Shown one piece after another: positions 43,639-52,524 of a stretch of DNA of 64,000 bases. Positions within the stretch are counted from its first letter, which is position 1. The number at the start of each line of letters is the position of its first letter. The stretch comes from Brockia lithotrophica. GTDB taxonomy: Bacteria; Bacillota; Bacilli; Thermicanales; DSM-22653. The notes under the pieces were generated by a model, which was given only the letters and a program-made list of their open reading frames with translations, made no database searches and was not told the origin of the DNA. The position numbers and the translations under genes were made by a program. The stretch spans positions 62,001 to 126,000 of the forward strand of contig PEBW01000004.1 of NCBI GenBank assembly GCA_003050565.1, read 5' to 3'.

Positions 43639-44721
43639 TCAGCCCTCCCGCTGTCCGAAACCCACGATCCTTCCGGGTGTCGGAAGCGCACGGTGCCGTT
43701 CGGCGGAACGCGCGGGAAGCCGGGAACTTCGGGACTCGGCTGTGGTACGGTAGAGCGTTTTCCCCGAGGCATCCTCGATCGACACAATTTCCGGAAGGGA
43801 GGGACCGCGACGGAATACGACGTAGAGGTCGAAGGGAAGGGGAAAGTCGGCCGCGACCAACCGCCGAAGAAAATCCTCACGCGAAGGGGCGTGGGCCGTC
43901 GCCCACACGGCTACACCGGCCCGACGCATGTCCCAAAGGACCGCCAGTTCTTCGCGGCCGGCGAGTTCGTCTACGGCGACGACCTCAGGGGCCATGCTGC
44001 GAAGGGCCATGACGAGCGCCGTCGGCTTGGGAATCCCCTCGTACACGTCCGTTCGCGCCCCAACGGGTAGGCGGGGAACCCCCTCGGCTAGGGAGGCGAG
44101 CTCGCCGCGTTCGTCCACGAGGGCGACGCGGGTACCCCGCCACACCCCGGGAATTCCATCCGACGCCCGCCGCACGAGGTCGCGAAGGAACGTCGTCTTC
44201 CCCGACCGCGGGGGGCCAAGAAGGAGCAGTGAAGGCAGAGCCTCACGTCGTGCCGTCGGAAATACGTAGGGATACAAGGGGGCGGCAACCCCGTCCACAG
44301 ACCGGGCCAGGCGAATGTTCAGCGAACTCACCTCGACGAGACGAACCCCCCCGCCCTGGACGGGGGTTCCGCGTCCGGAGAGACCGACGCGATGTCCGCC
44401 CGGAAGAAAGAGAAATCCCTCCCGCCACCCGCTTTCCCGCGCGTACGTCGAATACGCCGTGACCTGAGCTACGAGGCGTTCGAAGCCCTCGGTGTCCAGG
44501 ACGAGCGCTTTTTCGGGAAGCGACGTGAGGCGACCGTCCTCTCGCAGGAAGCCTTCTTCCGGAGGAGCGACGATTTCCAACGGACGGCCTTTGCGAACGC
44601 GAATTTCCTCCAACCGCTCCCCGGAATCTCGCGCCAAGCTGCGAAGAGCCGGACGAACGTCTTCAGGAAAAAGAGCAAAGAGCGCCTCCCGGAAGGAGGG
44701 GACGGCAACGTCAGTCTGCAC
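43639..44721 (-). CDS. spoIIIAA: Stage III sporulation protein AA, secretion-type ATPase
   Basis: A 360-residue cytoplasmic ATPase related to type II/IV secretion motors. Walker A is GPPRSGKTTFLRDLVR, Walker B-like GTRVALVDERGELAS, then AVDELAGREE and ATAHAPSRED. The sequence ASEVQTDVAVPSF has GGAGG eight bases before GTG 44721, better than the upstream ATG 44778. It is first in the eight-gene operon. I could not find a convincing sigma-E promoter. Confidence 0.94.
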   Translation of the reverse strand: MQTDVAVPSFREALFALFPEDVRPALRSLARDSGERLEEIRVRKGRPLEIVAPPEEGFLREDGRLTSLPEKALVLDTEGFERLVAQVTAYSTYARESGWREGFLFLPGGHRVGLSGRGTPVQGGGVRLVEVSSLNIRLARSVDGVAAPLYPYVFPTARREALPSLLLLGPPRSGKTTFLRDLVRRASDGIPGVWRGTRVALVDERGELASLAEGVPRLPVGARTDVYEGIPKPTALVMALRSMAPEVVAVDELAGREELAVLWDMRRAGVAVWATAHAPSREDFLRRLVAADFPLPFDLYVVFRRGPSLPEIVSIEDASGKTLYRTTAESRSSRLPARSAERHRALPTPGRIVGFGQREG

Positions 44722-45024
44722 CTCGCTCGCCTCCTCTGCCCCGGCGGGAAACAAGGGGGACAACGGGGTTTGCTTCATCCCTATGCCCGGACGTCCCCGT
44801 CTAGACCGAAGGTCGAAGCGAGGAGACCCGCGGAAACGGGTCGTGTCCGCATTCGGAAAGGGATGCACGAAAAAACGCGGCGACGCCGCGCGCCGCCGCA
44901 CTTCGAAGCCGTTGGGGTCACGCCCGCCCTTCCGTGAGCGGGCGTTCCTCCGTACCGCGCCGGGAAAAGACGTCCTCCGCCCGGGGATCCGGCGAGCGAA
45001 CCGACGGACTCCACCGAGAAAAGG
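44722..45024 (-). promoter_or_regulatory. Region upstream of spoIIIAA
   Basis: The 303-base gap holds the terminator at 44870-44890 and a strong eight-pair hairpin at 44920-44945 (ACGCCCGC/GCGGGCGT) without a T-run. A single 0A-box-like TTCGACC lies at 44811-44817 and a CATA at about 44786-44789 could be part of a sigma-E -10, but no matching -35 is seen. Confidence 0.35.
44870..44890 (-). terminator. Terminator after the acidic zinc-ribbon gene
   Basis: Minus strand CGCGG CGTCG CCGCG followed by TTTTTTCG. It would separate the upstream gene from spoIIIAA. Confidence 0.75.
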
Positions 45025-45735
45025 TCAACGAGCGCGAATCGCCACGTACGTCGGCTCGTCGCCCGTCTCCGACTCCGCCGAACCCAGCTCGAGCTCGAGG
45101 ATTTGGGTCGGCGCGTTCCCTTCTTCCACGGAGATCCAGAACGGTTGGCCGCATTCCGGACAGACGATCTTTACCGCTTCACTCCCCAGCCAAGCTTCGT
45201 CTACGAGGAGAGACGCTGCACAGTGAGGGCATTCGATCTCGATAAACTCTTCCCCTTCGCCGCGGGCAGACGCCCTCGCTTGGTTTTTTCCGGCTCGCCC
45301 TCGCTCGTCCACTTCTTCCTCATCCCATTCCTCGTCTTCGTCCTCTTCGTCGTCTTCGTCTTCTTCCCATTCCTCGTCCTCTTCCCACTCCTCCTCGTCG
45401 TCTTCCTCCTCGTCGTCTTCCTCCTCGTCTTCCCAATCCTCCCAGTCCTCGTCCTCGTCCTCCTCGTCCTCGTCCTCTTCCCACTCTTCTTCCTCGTCGT
45501 CTTCGTCCTCGTCTCCCTCGGAGAGCTCTTCCTCAATGTCCATGAGGTCTTCGTCGATGGCGTCGAGGTACATTTCCTGTTCCTCCAAGCGGGACTCCAG
45601 GGATTCTACGCGGGAGACGAGCTGCTCGAGGAAGTCGAGCAGGTCCTGAAAGAGCACCCCTTCCCGAGTCGTCGCTTCCCAACCGAGGCCTTCGATCTTG
45701 CCGCGCAAAAAGGCAAGGCGTTCGCGCATCTCCAT
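45025..45735 (-). CDS. CD1247-N-domain-like protein with acidic tract and zinc ribbon
   Basis: A 236-residue protein of unknown function. Residues 1-66 form a helical, coiled-coil-prone domain (LEQLVSRVESLESRLEEQEM) like the CD1247 N-terminal domain found next to efp/spoIIIA in clostridia. Residues 67-144 are almost only Glu and Asp with six Trp at intervals (EDWEDWEDEEE). A basic spacer follows, then a zinc ribbon with Cys169, Cys172, Cys192 and Cys195. ATG 45735 follows GGGAGG. It has its own promoter and terminators on both sides. The acidic tract may be a DNA mimic or flexible linker; this is only inference. Confidence 0.8.
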   Translation of the reverse strand: MEMRERLAFLRGKIEGLGWEATTREGVLFQDLLDFLEQLVSRVESLESRLEEQEMYLDAIDEDLMDIEEELSEGDEDEDDEEEEWEEDEDEEDEDEDWEDWEDEEEDDEEEDDEEEWEEDEEWEEDEDDEEDEDEEWDEEEVDERGRAGKNQARASARGEGEEFIEIECPHCAASLLVDEAWLGSEAVKIVCPECGQPFWISVEEGNAPTQILELELGSAESETGDEPTYVAIRAR

Positions 45736-45859
45736 CGCGTGGACCTCCCTCACATGAGTTGAGATGGGGATGAGGCTCCGATCGTCAACGCTTGCCTCGC
45801 CGTTTCTTCTCGTAGTATGGCCGGTATCGGGTCGGTTCCATGCCCGTCCCCACACCCCT

Positions 45860-45887
45860 ATCATATCGCTTTGGGTAGGCTTGGAAA
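45860..45887 (-). promoter_or_regulatory. Sigma-A promoter of the acidic zinc-ribbon gene
   Basis: TTTCCA (45882-45887), 16 bases, TATGAT (45860-45865) on the minus strand. The -10 is strong, the -35 weak. It lies after the efp terminator, so the gene needs its own promoter. Confidence 0.55.
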
Positions 45888-45925
45888 CACCGAAAAGCGG
45901 GGGCCCGCCGAATCCGTACGGAAGG

Positions 45926-45957
45926 AATAAATAAACGCCCGGAAAGGATCCGGGCGT
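45926..45957 (-). terminator. Intrinsic terminator overlapping the efp stop
   Basis: Minus strand ACGCCCGG, seven bases, CCGGGCGT followed by TTATTTATT. The stem starts at the efp stop codon. Confidence 0.85.
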
Positions 45958-46514
45958 CAGGCGCGGGATACGTACTCCCCGCTCCGCGTATCCACGACGA
46001 TCCAATCTCCCTGGTTTACGAAGAGCGGCACTTGCACGATGTACCCGGTCTCGAGCTTCGCAGGCTTCGTCGCCCCGGAAACCGTATCGCCGCGAATGCC
46101 CGGCTCCGTTTCCACGACCTGGAGCGTCACCGTTTGCGGGAGATCGACCCCGAGGACCTCGTCGCCGTAGAACATGACGTGCACCGTGAGATTTTCCTTG
46201 AGGAAGTTCACCTCGTGCTCGAGGCGCGCGCGGGGGATAGACACCTGTTCAAAGGTTTCCGTGTCCATGAAGACGTACTCGTCGCCGGAGGCGTAGAGAA
46301 ACTGCATCTCGCGCGTGCGCACATCCGCCCGCGGAAGCTTCTCACCCGCACGAAATGTCGTCTCGCGGATGTTCCCCGTCCGGAGGTTCTTGAGCTTCGC
46401 GCGGACAAAGGGCGACCCCTTGCCGGGTTTCACGTGCATGAACTCGAGCACTTGCCAGGGGTCGTTTTCCCAGATGACGACGGCACCGGTGTAGAAGTCG
46501 TTGGTGGAGATCAC
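45957..46514 (-). CDS. efp: Translation elongation factor P
   Basis: A 185-residue three-domain factor that rescues ribosomes stalled at polyproline. The modified-loop region reads [15 protein letters not shown], with Lys as the tip residue; the last domain ends with [22 protein letters not shown], a typical EF-P signature. The GTG start gives [13 protein letters not shown] clear sigma-A promoter lies upstream. Confidence 0.97.
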   Translation of the reverse strand: MISTNDFYTGAVVIWENDPWQVLEFMHVKPGKGSPFVRAKLKNLRTGNIRETTFRAGEKLPRADVRTREMQFLYASGDEYVFMDTETFEQVSIPRARLEHEVNFLKENLTVHVMFYGDEVLGVDLPQTVTLQVVETEPGIRGDTVSGATKPAKLETGYIVQVPLFVNQGDWIVVDTRSGEYVSRA

Positions 46515-46627
46515 GCCTGCCCTTCCCTTCTTCCGTACGGTACGCGTACGGTTCGCGTATGAGAATTTCCGGCGATTGGCAAGCCCAAGGGACCCAGACG
46601 TTCCCCTCGGGCAAAGCCGCGACTTTC

Positions 46628-46656
46628 ATTGTACCGAGGCAAACCCGAGATGTAAA
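46628..46656 (-). promoter_or_regulatory. Sigma-A promoter of efp
   Basis: TTTACA (46651-46656), 17 bases, TACAAT (46628-46633) on the minus strand. Leader about 110 bases. Confidence 0.75.
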
Positions 46657-46689
46657 GCTTGCCGTTACGACCTGCGCAGAAAGATTCCT

Positions 46690-47796
46690 TCAGCGAAGTC
46701 GGAGGAGCTCCTTGGGCAACGTAGAGAGGAGGACCGCCCCTGCCTCGTGTACGAGCACGTCGTCTTCGATGCGTACTCCGCCGAGACCGGGCACGTAGAT
46801 CCCCGGCTCGATCGTAATCACCATCCCCGCCTCCAGCGGGATGTCGCGCCCGGGACCGATCGTCGGCTCCTCGTGTACGGCGAGGCCGATGCCGTGGCCC
46901 GTAGCGTGGCCGAAGTACTCTCCGTAGCCTGCCCGGTCGATCGTCTCCCTTGCCGCGGCGTCGATCGTGCCGGTGGAGACGCCTGCCCGCACGCGGGCGA
47001 TGGCCCGAAGCTGGGCCGCGAGTACGGTCTCGTAGATCCTGAGAAGCGCCTCCGGAGGGTCGCAGAGGGCCACGGTGCGCGTGAGATCGGAGACATAGCC
47101 GTCGTACACGGCGCCGAAGTCGAGGGTGACCAGCTCGCCGCAGGCGAGGGGCTTGTCCGTCGGCATCCCGTGGGGCAAGCTTCCGCGCGTCCCCGAAACG
47201 ACGATCGGCGGAAAGGCCACCGCGTCGGCGCCGCCTTCACGCATGGCCCGCTCCAGAGCCCAGGCGACCTGGCGCTCCGTCATGCCGGGGCGAATCACCG
47301 GGAGCACCTCGCGGAACGCCGCCTCGGCGATCTCCACCGCCCGGCGGATTTTGGCGAGCTCAACGGGATCTTTACGCGCCCGAAGAGCGCCGAGCGTCTC
47401 CCCGGCGTCCTCCCAGTGCACGTCGGGGCACATCTCGCGGGCGGCGGCAAGAAGGCGCGCGTGCGTGCGCACGCTCATCACGTCACCTTGAAAGGCGATT
47501 CGTGCCAAACGGAAACTGCAGACGGCGCGCACCACGGCCTCCTCGGGTTTCCGTTCGTGGTCTACGACGCGGACTTCGGGGCATTCTCGCGCCGCCTGCT
47601 CGAGGTAGCGAAAGTCCGTGAAGAGGACCGCCTCCTCCCGTGTCAGGAGGAGAAGGCCGCTCGAGCCCGTAAACCCCGAAAAGTAGCGGCGGTCCTCGGG
47701 ACGGGAGATGAGGACGCCGTCGAAGCCCGCGCCCGCTAGCCGGGCGCGAAGGCGCTCGCGTCGGGAACGAAAATACCCGCGTTCTTCGTTCTCCAC
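46690..47796 (-). CDS. Xaa-Pro aminopeptidase-like M24 peptidase
   Basis: A 368-residue M24 pita-bread peptidase. The N-terminal creatinase-like domain leads to the catalytic domain; metal ligands are in LVTLDFGAVYDGYVSDLTRT (two Asp), GHATGHGIG (His), ITIEPGIYV (Glu) and GGVRIEDDV (Glu). It is the YqhT/PapA homologue, expected to cleave N-terminal Xaa-Pro or short proline peptides, and stands next to efp as in Bacillus. The GTG start lacks a clear ribosome-binding site, so the true start may differ. Confidence 0.92.
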   Translation of the reverse strand: MENEERGYFRSRRERLRARLAGAGFDGVLISRPEDRRYFSGFTGSSGLLLLTREEAVLFTDFRYLEQAARECPEVRVVDHERKPEEAVVRAVCSFRLARIAFQGDVMSVRTHARLLAAAREMCPDVHWEDAGETLGALRARKDPVELAKIRRAVEIAEAAFREVLPVIRPGMTERQVAWALERAMREGGADAVAFPPIVVSGTRGSLPHGMPTDKPLACGELVTLDFGAVYDGYVSDLTRTVALCDPPEALLRIYETVLAAQLRAIARVRAGVSTGTIDAAARETIDRAGYGEYFGHATGHGIGLAVHEEPTIGPGRDIPLEAGMVITIEPGIYVPGLGGVRIEDDVLVHEAGAVLLSTLPKELLRLR

Positions 47797-47913
47797 GATG
47801 TAGTCGGGACGGCGGGAGTACGCAAGGGCTTCGACCTACCCGCGCCCGGTGTTCACCTCCGTGTTCGAGTCCTCGACCGACGGAGAAGAGCCGAAAAACC
47901 GTGACCGCCGTGT

Positions 47914-48354
47914 CTACCGGGCGCCGCGGAGGTAGCGCACCAGACCCCAGAGCGCAACCTCGTACACCGAGGCGCCAAACCCTGAGATTTGGGCGAGTGC
48001 CACGGGAGCGACGAGGCTCTTCCGACGAAACGGTTCGCGCGCGTGGACGTTCGAGAGATGAACCTCCACCGTAGGAATCCCCACGGCCTTTACGGCGTCG
48101 CGGATCGCCACGGACGTGTGCGTGTAGGCCGCCGGGTTCAGGATGAGCCCGTCCCATCCTTCGACGAGCTCGCCGATCCAGGCGACGATCTCGCCTTCGT
48201 GGTTGGACTGCGTGGCGTACACGCTGACCCCCAGCTCGGCGGCCAGATTCCCGAGGCGACGATCGATTTCCGCCAGCGTGGTCGTCCCGTATACCTCCGG
48301 CTCTCGGCGCCCCAGAAGGTGGAGGTTGGGTCCGTGAATTACGCGGATCTTCAC
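47914..48354 (-). CDS. aroQ: Type II 3-dehydroquinate dehydratase
   Basis: A 146-residue shikimate-pathway enzyme. [17 protein letters not shown] carries the catalytic Tyr loop; [25 protein letters not shown] and [17 protein letters not shown] are standard, with the catalytic His. GTG 48354 has GGGGGGAGCGC and overlaps the yqhR stop by four bases. Confidence 0.96.
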   Translation of the reverse strand: MKIRVIHGPNLHLLGRREPEVYGTTTLAEIDRRLGNLAAELGVSVYATQSNHEGEIVAWIGELVEGWDGLILNPAAYTHTSVAIRDAVKAVGIPTVEVHLSNVHAREPFRRKSLVAPVALAQISGFGASVYEVALWGLVRYLRGAR

Positions 48355-48821
48355 GCGCTCCCCCCTCTCTCGGGGTTCGTAAATTCCACGGTCAGCGAAT
48401 AGGTGAGAAAAAGGCCGTACAGGACGGATAGGCTGTAGACCGTCGCCAACGTGCGCGCATCGGCCTCTCGGCCGACGAGAAGGAATCCGAGGAAAAGACC
48501 GAAGACGATCCCGAAGTACGGCCACGGTCGCCGTCCGAGGGTATACACGTAGGCGAGGGCGAAGAGGAGGGACGTACCCCACACGAGGAGAAACGATAGG
48601 AAGACATGGGCGGGTGTGATCCGAACGGGTACGGCGAGGAAGGGGCGCAGGAGGTCCACAGGAGATAGCGTGCTCAGGTTCAAGGCGAACAGAGCGTACC
48701 CCGCGAAGCTCACAAAGAGAGCGGCAAAGCTCGCCACTTCGAAGGCTTTGGCGATCGGATTCGTCCCTTTGCCTTCTCGCCGTCGGCTGCGGCGACGTTC
48801 AATCGAAGTTCTGCCGTTCAC
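48351..48821 (-). CDS. yqhR: YqhR-like membrane protein
   Basis: A 156-residue protein with a basic N-terminus ([11 protein letters not shown]) and four predicted helices ([69 protein letters not shown]). Position directly before aroQ and pepP matches Bacillus yqhR-yqhS-yqhT. Function unknown. The GTG start has GGGGGA before it. Confidence 0.8.
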   Translation of the reverse strand: MNGRTSIERRRSRRREGKGTNPIAKAFEVASFAALFVSFAGYALFALNLSTLSPVDLLRPFLAVPVRITPAHVFLSFLLVWGTSLLFALAYVYTLGRRPWPYFGIVFGLFLGFLLVGREADARTLATVYSLSVLYGLFLTYSLTVEFTNPERGGSA

Positions 48822-48987
48822 GGAAATCCCCCCGTCCTCCTGCCCCGGCTCGAAACGCCCGAGAAGGGCTTGAAGCGAGCCGGCAGGGTTCTAGGAGGAG
48901 TATGCGCCAAAAGCCACGAACCCTAACGCCCGTTCCGCACCTCGCGGACAAATGCCCATCGTTGCCGCGCAGGGAGAGGCGGTCGCG

Positions 48988-49734
48988 TCATGCGAGGAGA
49001 ATCCGAAGCCCGGGGGAAGCGAGAAGGACCTCCCCGGGAAACTCCGCCTTTGCCTCTTCGACGAGGAGGGTGGGAATCCCTTCGTGGGGAAGGTGCGTAA
49101 GGACGAGGGTCCGGACTCCCGCCTCACGGGCCAGCCGTCCCGCCTGGCGCGAGGTCATGTGCCCGCGGGACGAAGCCCTGTCCTCCTCCCCAGCGTAGAA
49201 AAACGCCTCGGCGAGGAGGAGCGCGGCACCACGCGCAAAGGCGACGAGATCCTCCGCATAGGCGGCATCGGCAGTGTAGACGACGTGGAGGTCGTCCAGT
49301 TCCAAGCGTATGGCGAAGGTAGGTACGGAGTGCTGCGTACGGCGAAAGCGTACGCGCCACGGGCCGATCTCCCGAACCTCACCCTCCCCGTACAGGTGCA
49401 CCTCCGTTCCGGGGATCCCGACGTAAGGTAAAGAGGCTTTCTCGGGCTCCCGGGGAAGGTACACGGGAAACGGAGGAAGGGGCTTCCGCTCGCGCAGGAG
49501 CTGCTGGGCGTAGAGCAATGGGCCGAGGTCGGCCACATGGTCGAAGTGGTAGTGGCTGAGAAGGCATGCGGACAAGTCCTCGTAGCGGTACACGCGCAAA
49601 AGTTCGCGGAGGACGCCGCTTCCCGCATCGAGAAGCAGGCGAAACGTTCCGGCGGTGAGGAGGTACCCGGCCGTCCCGTTCTCCGCCTCCGGGTAGGCAC
49701 CGAAGCTGCCCAGTACGAGGAGCTCTCCCTTCAC
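48988..49734 (-). CDS. MBL-fold metallohydrolase (RNase Z-like)
   Basis: A 248-residue metallo-beta-lactamase-fold protein with [11 protein letters not shown], a central Asp ([11 protein letters not shown]), GHMTSRQAG and LTHLPHE. The arrangement is that of YhfI/ElaC-like phosphodiesterases; the substrate is unknown. The GTG start overlaps the mntR stop by four bases, so they are probably co-transcribed. Confidence 0.85.
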   Translation of the reverse strand: MKGELLVLGSFGAYPEAENGTAGYLLTAGTFRLLLDAGSGVLRELLRVYRYEDLSACLLSHYHFDHVADLGPLLYAQQLLRERKPLPPFPVYLPREPEKASLPYVGIPGTEVHLYGEGEVREIGPWRVRFRRTQHSVPTFAIRLELDDLHVVYTADAAYAEDLVAFARGAALLLAEAFFYAGEEDRASSRGHMTSRQAGRLAREAGVRTLVLTHLPHEGIPTLLVEEAKAEFPGEVLLASPGLRILLA

Positions 49735-50183
49735 GGATTTTCCTCCCTCCCCTCGTCTACCGCCTCCTCGAAAGCGCGGGCGCGAAAGGCGAGAAACTCG
49801 GCGTACACCTCCGGGCGTTCCGCAAAAAATCGCAGGAGGTCCCCCAAGGCGTCGAGCGTCTCCGGGCTCACGTGGTGCTCCATACCCTCGACATCGCGGG
49901 CGATGGCCGATTCGGGCACGCCCAACCGCTGGAGGAATTCTTCGAGGAGATCGTGGCGGTCCGCCAACCTGCGCCCGAGCTTCTTCCCCTTGGACGTGAG
50001 GACGAAGCCGCGGTAACGTTCGTACTTTACGTATTCGTGCTCGTCCAGCTTTTGTACCATCTTCGTCACGGAGGAAGGGTGAACGCCCAAAAGCTCGGCG
50101 ACGTCGGCTACGCGGGCGTACCCCTTCTCGCGGATGAGGTTGAAGATGGCCTCGAGGTAGTCTTCCATGCTCGGGGTGCGCAT
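49731..50183 (-). CDS. mntR: Manganese-dependent transcriptional regulator MntR
   Basis: A 150-residue DtxR-family repressor. N-terminal winged helix ([35 protein letters not shown]) and dimerisation domain with metal ligands in EFLQRLGV...[10 protein letters not shown]; no SH3 domain, as usual for MntR. ATG 50183 is chosen over two upstream ATGs because GGAGGG is seven bases ahead. No MntR box was seen nearby. Confidence 0.9.
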   Translation of the reverse strand: MRTPSMEDYLEAIFNLIREKGYARVADVAELLGVHPSSVTKMVQKLDEHEYVKYERYRGFVLTSKGKKLGRRLADRHDLLEEFLQRLGVPESAIARDVEGMEHHVSPETLDALGDLLRFFAERPEVYAEFLAFRARAFEEAVDEGREENP

Positions 50184-50243
50184 GGCCATCCCTCCGTGTC
50201 GCATACATCATACCGTGTCCGAGAACCGGAAACAACAAACCCC

Positions 50244-50285
50244 TTTCGCGGAATGGGGGGAATCGCTACAATTGAACTATTCCCC
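50244..50285 (+). promoter_or_regulatory. Promoter of dat with flanking dyad
   Basis: TTTCGC (50244-50249), 17 bases, TACAAT (50267-50272). GGGGAAT (50257-50263) and ATTCCCC (50279-50285) form a seven-base dyad centred on the -10, which could be an operator. Confidence 0.55.
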
Positions 50286-50331
50286 GTTGTGCGGGGCAAC
50301 CTGGAGACGCGGTCAACCGGGGGGATGGACC

Positions 50332-51165
50332 GTGCAGCTCATCTACGGGACGGAGATCCTCGACGAAGCCGACGTTCGGATTTCTCCTTGGGATCGCGGC
50401 TATCAATTCGGAGACGGCGTGTACGAAGTCGTGCGGATGTATCGCGGTCGCCTGTACGCCATGGACATGCACCTCGACCGCCTACGCTACAGCCTGGGCG
50501 AACTCCGAATTTCCGTCCCCGACGGCGTGCACCAATTGGAAGCGCTTGCAGAAAAGCTCGCCCGCGATCGGGGGATCGACGAGGGAATTCTCTACGTCCA
50601 GGTTACCCGGGGAGCGGCGAGACGTACGCACGCCTTTCCTCCGGAAGCCCATCCGGTACTCATAGGATACGTGGAAGCCGTTCCCCGGCCCCTGGAAGAA
50701 TTCGAGCGGGGCGTTACGGCCATCCTCGTACCCGACGTCCGGTGGCACCGCGTGGACATCAAGAGCTTGAACCTCTTGGGAAACGTCCTCGCCAAACAGG
50801 CGGCGGTAGAGCGGGGAGCGGGCGAGGCGATCTTCGTCCGGGGGGACGTGGTCACCGAGGGGTCCTCCACGAACGTCTTCCTCGTCCGCGACGGCGTACT
50901 CTTCACTCACCCGACGGGCCACCACATCTTGAACGGGATCACGCGACAGATCGTAATTCGCCTCGCAAAGGAACTCGGGATTCCCGTACAAGAGGAAGCC
51001 TTCACGCCCGAGGCGCTCTTCGCCGCCGATGAACTCTTCCTCACGAGCACGATCCACGAGGTAACCCCCATCGTGCAGGTGGACGGTCGCGACATCGCGG
51101 ACGGACGGCCCGGCCCCGTCACGCGGCGCCTCCAGGAGGCATTTGCGGCCACGCTTCCTATCTGA
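50332..51165 (+). CDS. dat: D-amino acid aminotransferase
   Basis: A 277-residue class IV PLP aminotransferase making D-Glu from D-Ala, for wall precursors. The PLP Lys lies in DIKSLNLLGN, and VTEGSSTNVFLV and LNGITRQ are family motifs. The N-terminal YQFGDGVYEV matches D-Ala transaminases better than BCAT. GTG 50332 follows GGGGGATGG. It is monocistronic and ends 48 bases from the convergent lipM. Confidence 0.92.
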   Translation: MQLIYGTEILDEADVRISPWDRGYQFGDGVYEVVRMYRGRLYAMDMHLDRLRYSLGELRISVPDGVHQLEALAEKLARDRGIDEGILYVQVTRGAARRTHAFPPEAHPVLIGYVEAVPRPLEEFERGVTAILVPDVRWHRVDIKSLNLLGNVLAKQAAVERGAGEAIFVRGDVVTEGSSTNVFLVRDGVLFTHPTGHHILNGITRQIVIRLAKELGIPVQEEAFTPEALFAADELFLTSTIHEVTPIVQVDGRDIADGRPGPVTRRLQEAFAATLPI

Positions 51166-51213
51166 GCGCGCCGCGGACAATGGTGCGGGACCGCAGATAC
51201 GTCGTCCCTTTCG

Positions 51214-52053
51214 CTATCGCCGCCGGAAGGTCCATCCTTCCTGGCGGTACTTTTCTTCCGCGAGTTTCTCTGCGAGGATTTCCTCTGCGGGATAGAGCTC
51301 GTCCGGCTCGAGGCGAATTCCGAGCGCTTCCTCGAAGCCCCGGCGAAAGGCCCGGACAACTTCTTCGAAGGCGGGTCGATACCCGAGGACTTCGGCCATC
51401 GTCGTAGCCCGTTGCCGGTGGTACTCCTTGGCCCGAGTCCGTTCTTCTTCGTCGGCATAGGGGAAAAGCGCAAAGAGGAGATCTACGTCCGCGGTGATCG
51501 GGAGCGATCCGTGCTGAAGCACGCCGCCTTCCGAGCGCATCTGGGCGCTACCGGCGATCTTTTTGCCTTCGACCACAACTTCGTAGGGCGAAGGAGTGTC
51601 GAAGCAGTCGGGCGAGGAGCCGGAGCCTTTTGAGCGCGCGCCGCGACCCGCTTCGGGGGCGAGCTCGGCGGAGATGCCCAAAATCCGGTAACCGGCGAGG
51701 AGACCGGCGCTCAAGAGGCGGTACGATGCGAGAACGCCCTCCGGGGCGAGACGATGTCCTACCGGAAGAACCACGCTGTACGTGAGCTCGTCGGCGTGGA
51801 ACACCGCCCGTCCGCCCGTCGGTCGGCGGACAAGAGCGACGCCGTGCCGGGCGAGGGCCTCGACGTCCGCAGACGTGGAAACCTTCTGGGCGTAGCCGAG
51901 GGAAAGGGCATACGGCTTCCACGTGTAAAACCGAAGCGTCGGGGGCGTGAGGCCGGCGAGGTGGGTTTGTAGGATTGCCTCGTCGACGGCCATGTTCCAA
52001 TACGGATCGCCGTCCCACGTCTCCACGAGGCGCCAGGTTTCGCGCTGGGACAC
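51214..52053 (-). CDS. lipM: Octanoyltransferase LipM
   Basis: A 279-residue lipoate-ligase-fold protein. RRPTGGRAVFHADELTYSV and the acyl-accepting Cys in DCFDTPSPYEVVVEGKKIAG fit LipM, which moves octanoate from ACP to GcvH. A ~15-residue Gly/Ser insertion precedes the Cys. GTG 52053 follows AAGGAG at a slightly long distance. The nearby glycine cleavage genes need lipoylated GcvH. Confidence 0.9.
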   Translation of the reverse strand: MSQRETWRLVETWDGDPYWNMAVDEAILQTHLAGLTPPTLRFYTWKPYALSLGYAQKVSTSADVEALARHGVALVRRPTGGRAVFHADELTYSVVLPVGHRLAPEGVLASYRLLSAGLLAGYRILGISAELAPEAGRGARSKGSGSSPDCFDTPSPYEVVVEGKKIAGSAQMRSEGGVLQHGSLPITADVDLLFALFPYADEEERTRAKEYHRQRATTMAEVLGYRPAFEEVVRAFRRGFEEALGIRLEPDELYPAEEILAEKLAEEKYRQEGWTFRRR

Positions 52054-52092
52054 GGCATGGTTTCTCCTTTCTCCGCTTCTCTCCAAAAGCCT

Positions 52093-52121
52093 CGGCCCCG
52101 CCGAAAACGGCCTCGGGGCCG
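52093..52121 (-). other. Hairpin in the lipM leader
   Basis: CGGCCCCG and CGGGGCCG pair over 13 bases, followed on the minus strand by AGGCTTTT. It could be a weak terminator after azlD or an attenuator of lipM. Confidence 0.35.
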
Positions 52122-52173
52122 TAGCCCACGTGATCTCGGATTCCGTCTGCGCGAAGCGCACGAAGCGCTCCCC

Positions 52174-52193
52174 CCCGCGCGGCGCCGCGCGGG
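52174..52193. repeat. 20-base perfect GC palindrome after azlD
   Basis: Arms CCCGCGCGGC/GCCGCGCGGG directly after the azlD stop. No T-run follows on either strand; it may still act as a pause or mRNA 3' end. Confidence 0.6.
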
Positions 52194-52197
52194 CAGG

Positions 52198-52524
52198 TCA
52201 GGGCGAGGAAGAGGCCACCACCGCTAACACCAGCTCCCCCGCATATGCGGCGAGCACGGCGGCGACGACCACGAGGAGCAGGTTTGCGCGGAAGTAGGCG
52301 AGCACGGCGGCCACGCCGGCGCCGAGGAGCGACGAAGCGACGTGCCCCGTAGCCGTCCATACGCCGGGCACGAGGAGCGCGCCCAAGATCGTGTACGGCA
52401 AGGCGGCGATGTAGGGGCGCAGGCGAGGCGGAGGACGCCTCCCTCCCACCGCAAACGGCACGAGGCGGGAAACGTAAGTCGCCAGGGACATAAGAAGGAT
52501 GAGGGTCCAGATGGAAGCGTTCAC
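52198..52524 (-). CDS. azlD: Branched-chain amino acid export protein AzlD
   Basis: A 108-residue membrane protein with about four helices (IWTLILLMSLATYVSRLVPF; ALPYTILGALLVPGV). AzlD pairs with AzlC in branched-chain amino acid export. GTG 52524 has GGAGGTGGG and overlaps the azlC stop by four bases. Confidence 0.9.
   Translation of the reverse strand: MNASIWTLILLMSLATYVSRLVPFAVGGRRPPPRLRPYIAALPYTILGALLVPGVWTATGHVASSLLGAGVAAVLAYFRANLLLVVVAAVLAAYAGELVLAVVASSSP

Noticed and set aside
44780-44800. Sigma-E promoter for spoIIIAA (CATAGGGA as -10)
   Set aside because: No matching -35 at 14-16 bases and a mismatched -10 end; cannot be supported by sequence alone.
45285-45535. Tandem repeat or CRISPR-like array from the repeated GAGGAC-type hexamers
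   Set aside because: The repetition is just the codons of the acidic tract (GAG, GAA, GAC); units are not exact and there are no spacers.
47840-47885. tRNA-like GTTCGAGTCC at 47862-47871
   Set aside because: The flanking bases do not form a T-stem or acceptor stem, and no anticodon arm fits. It is a chance match.
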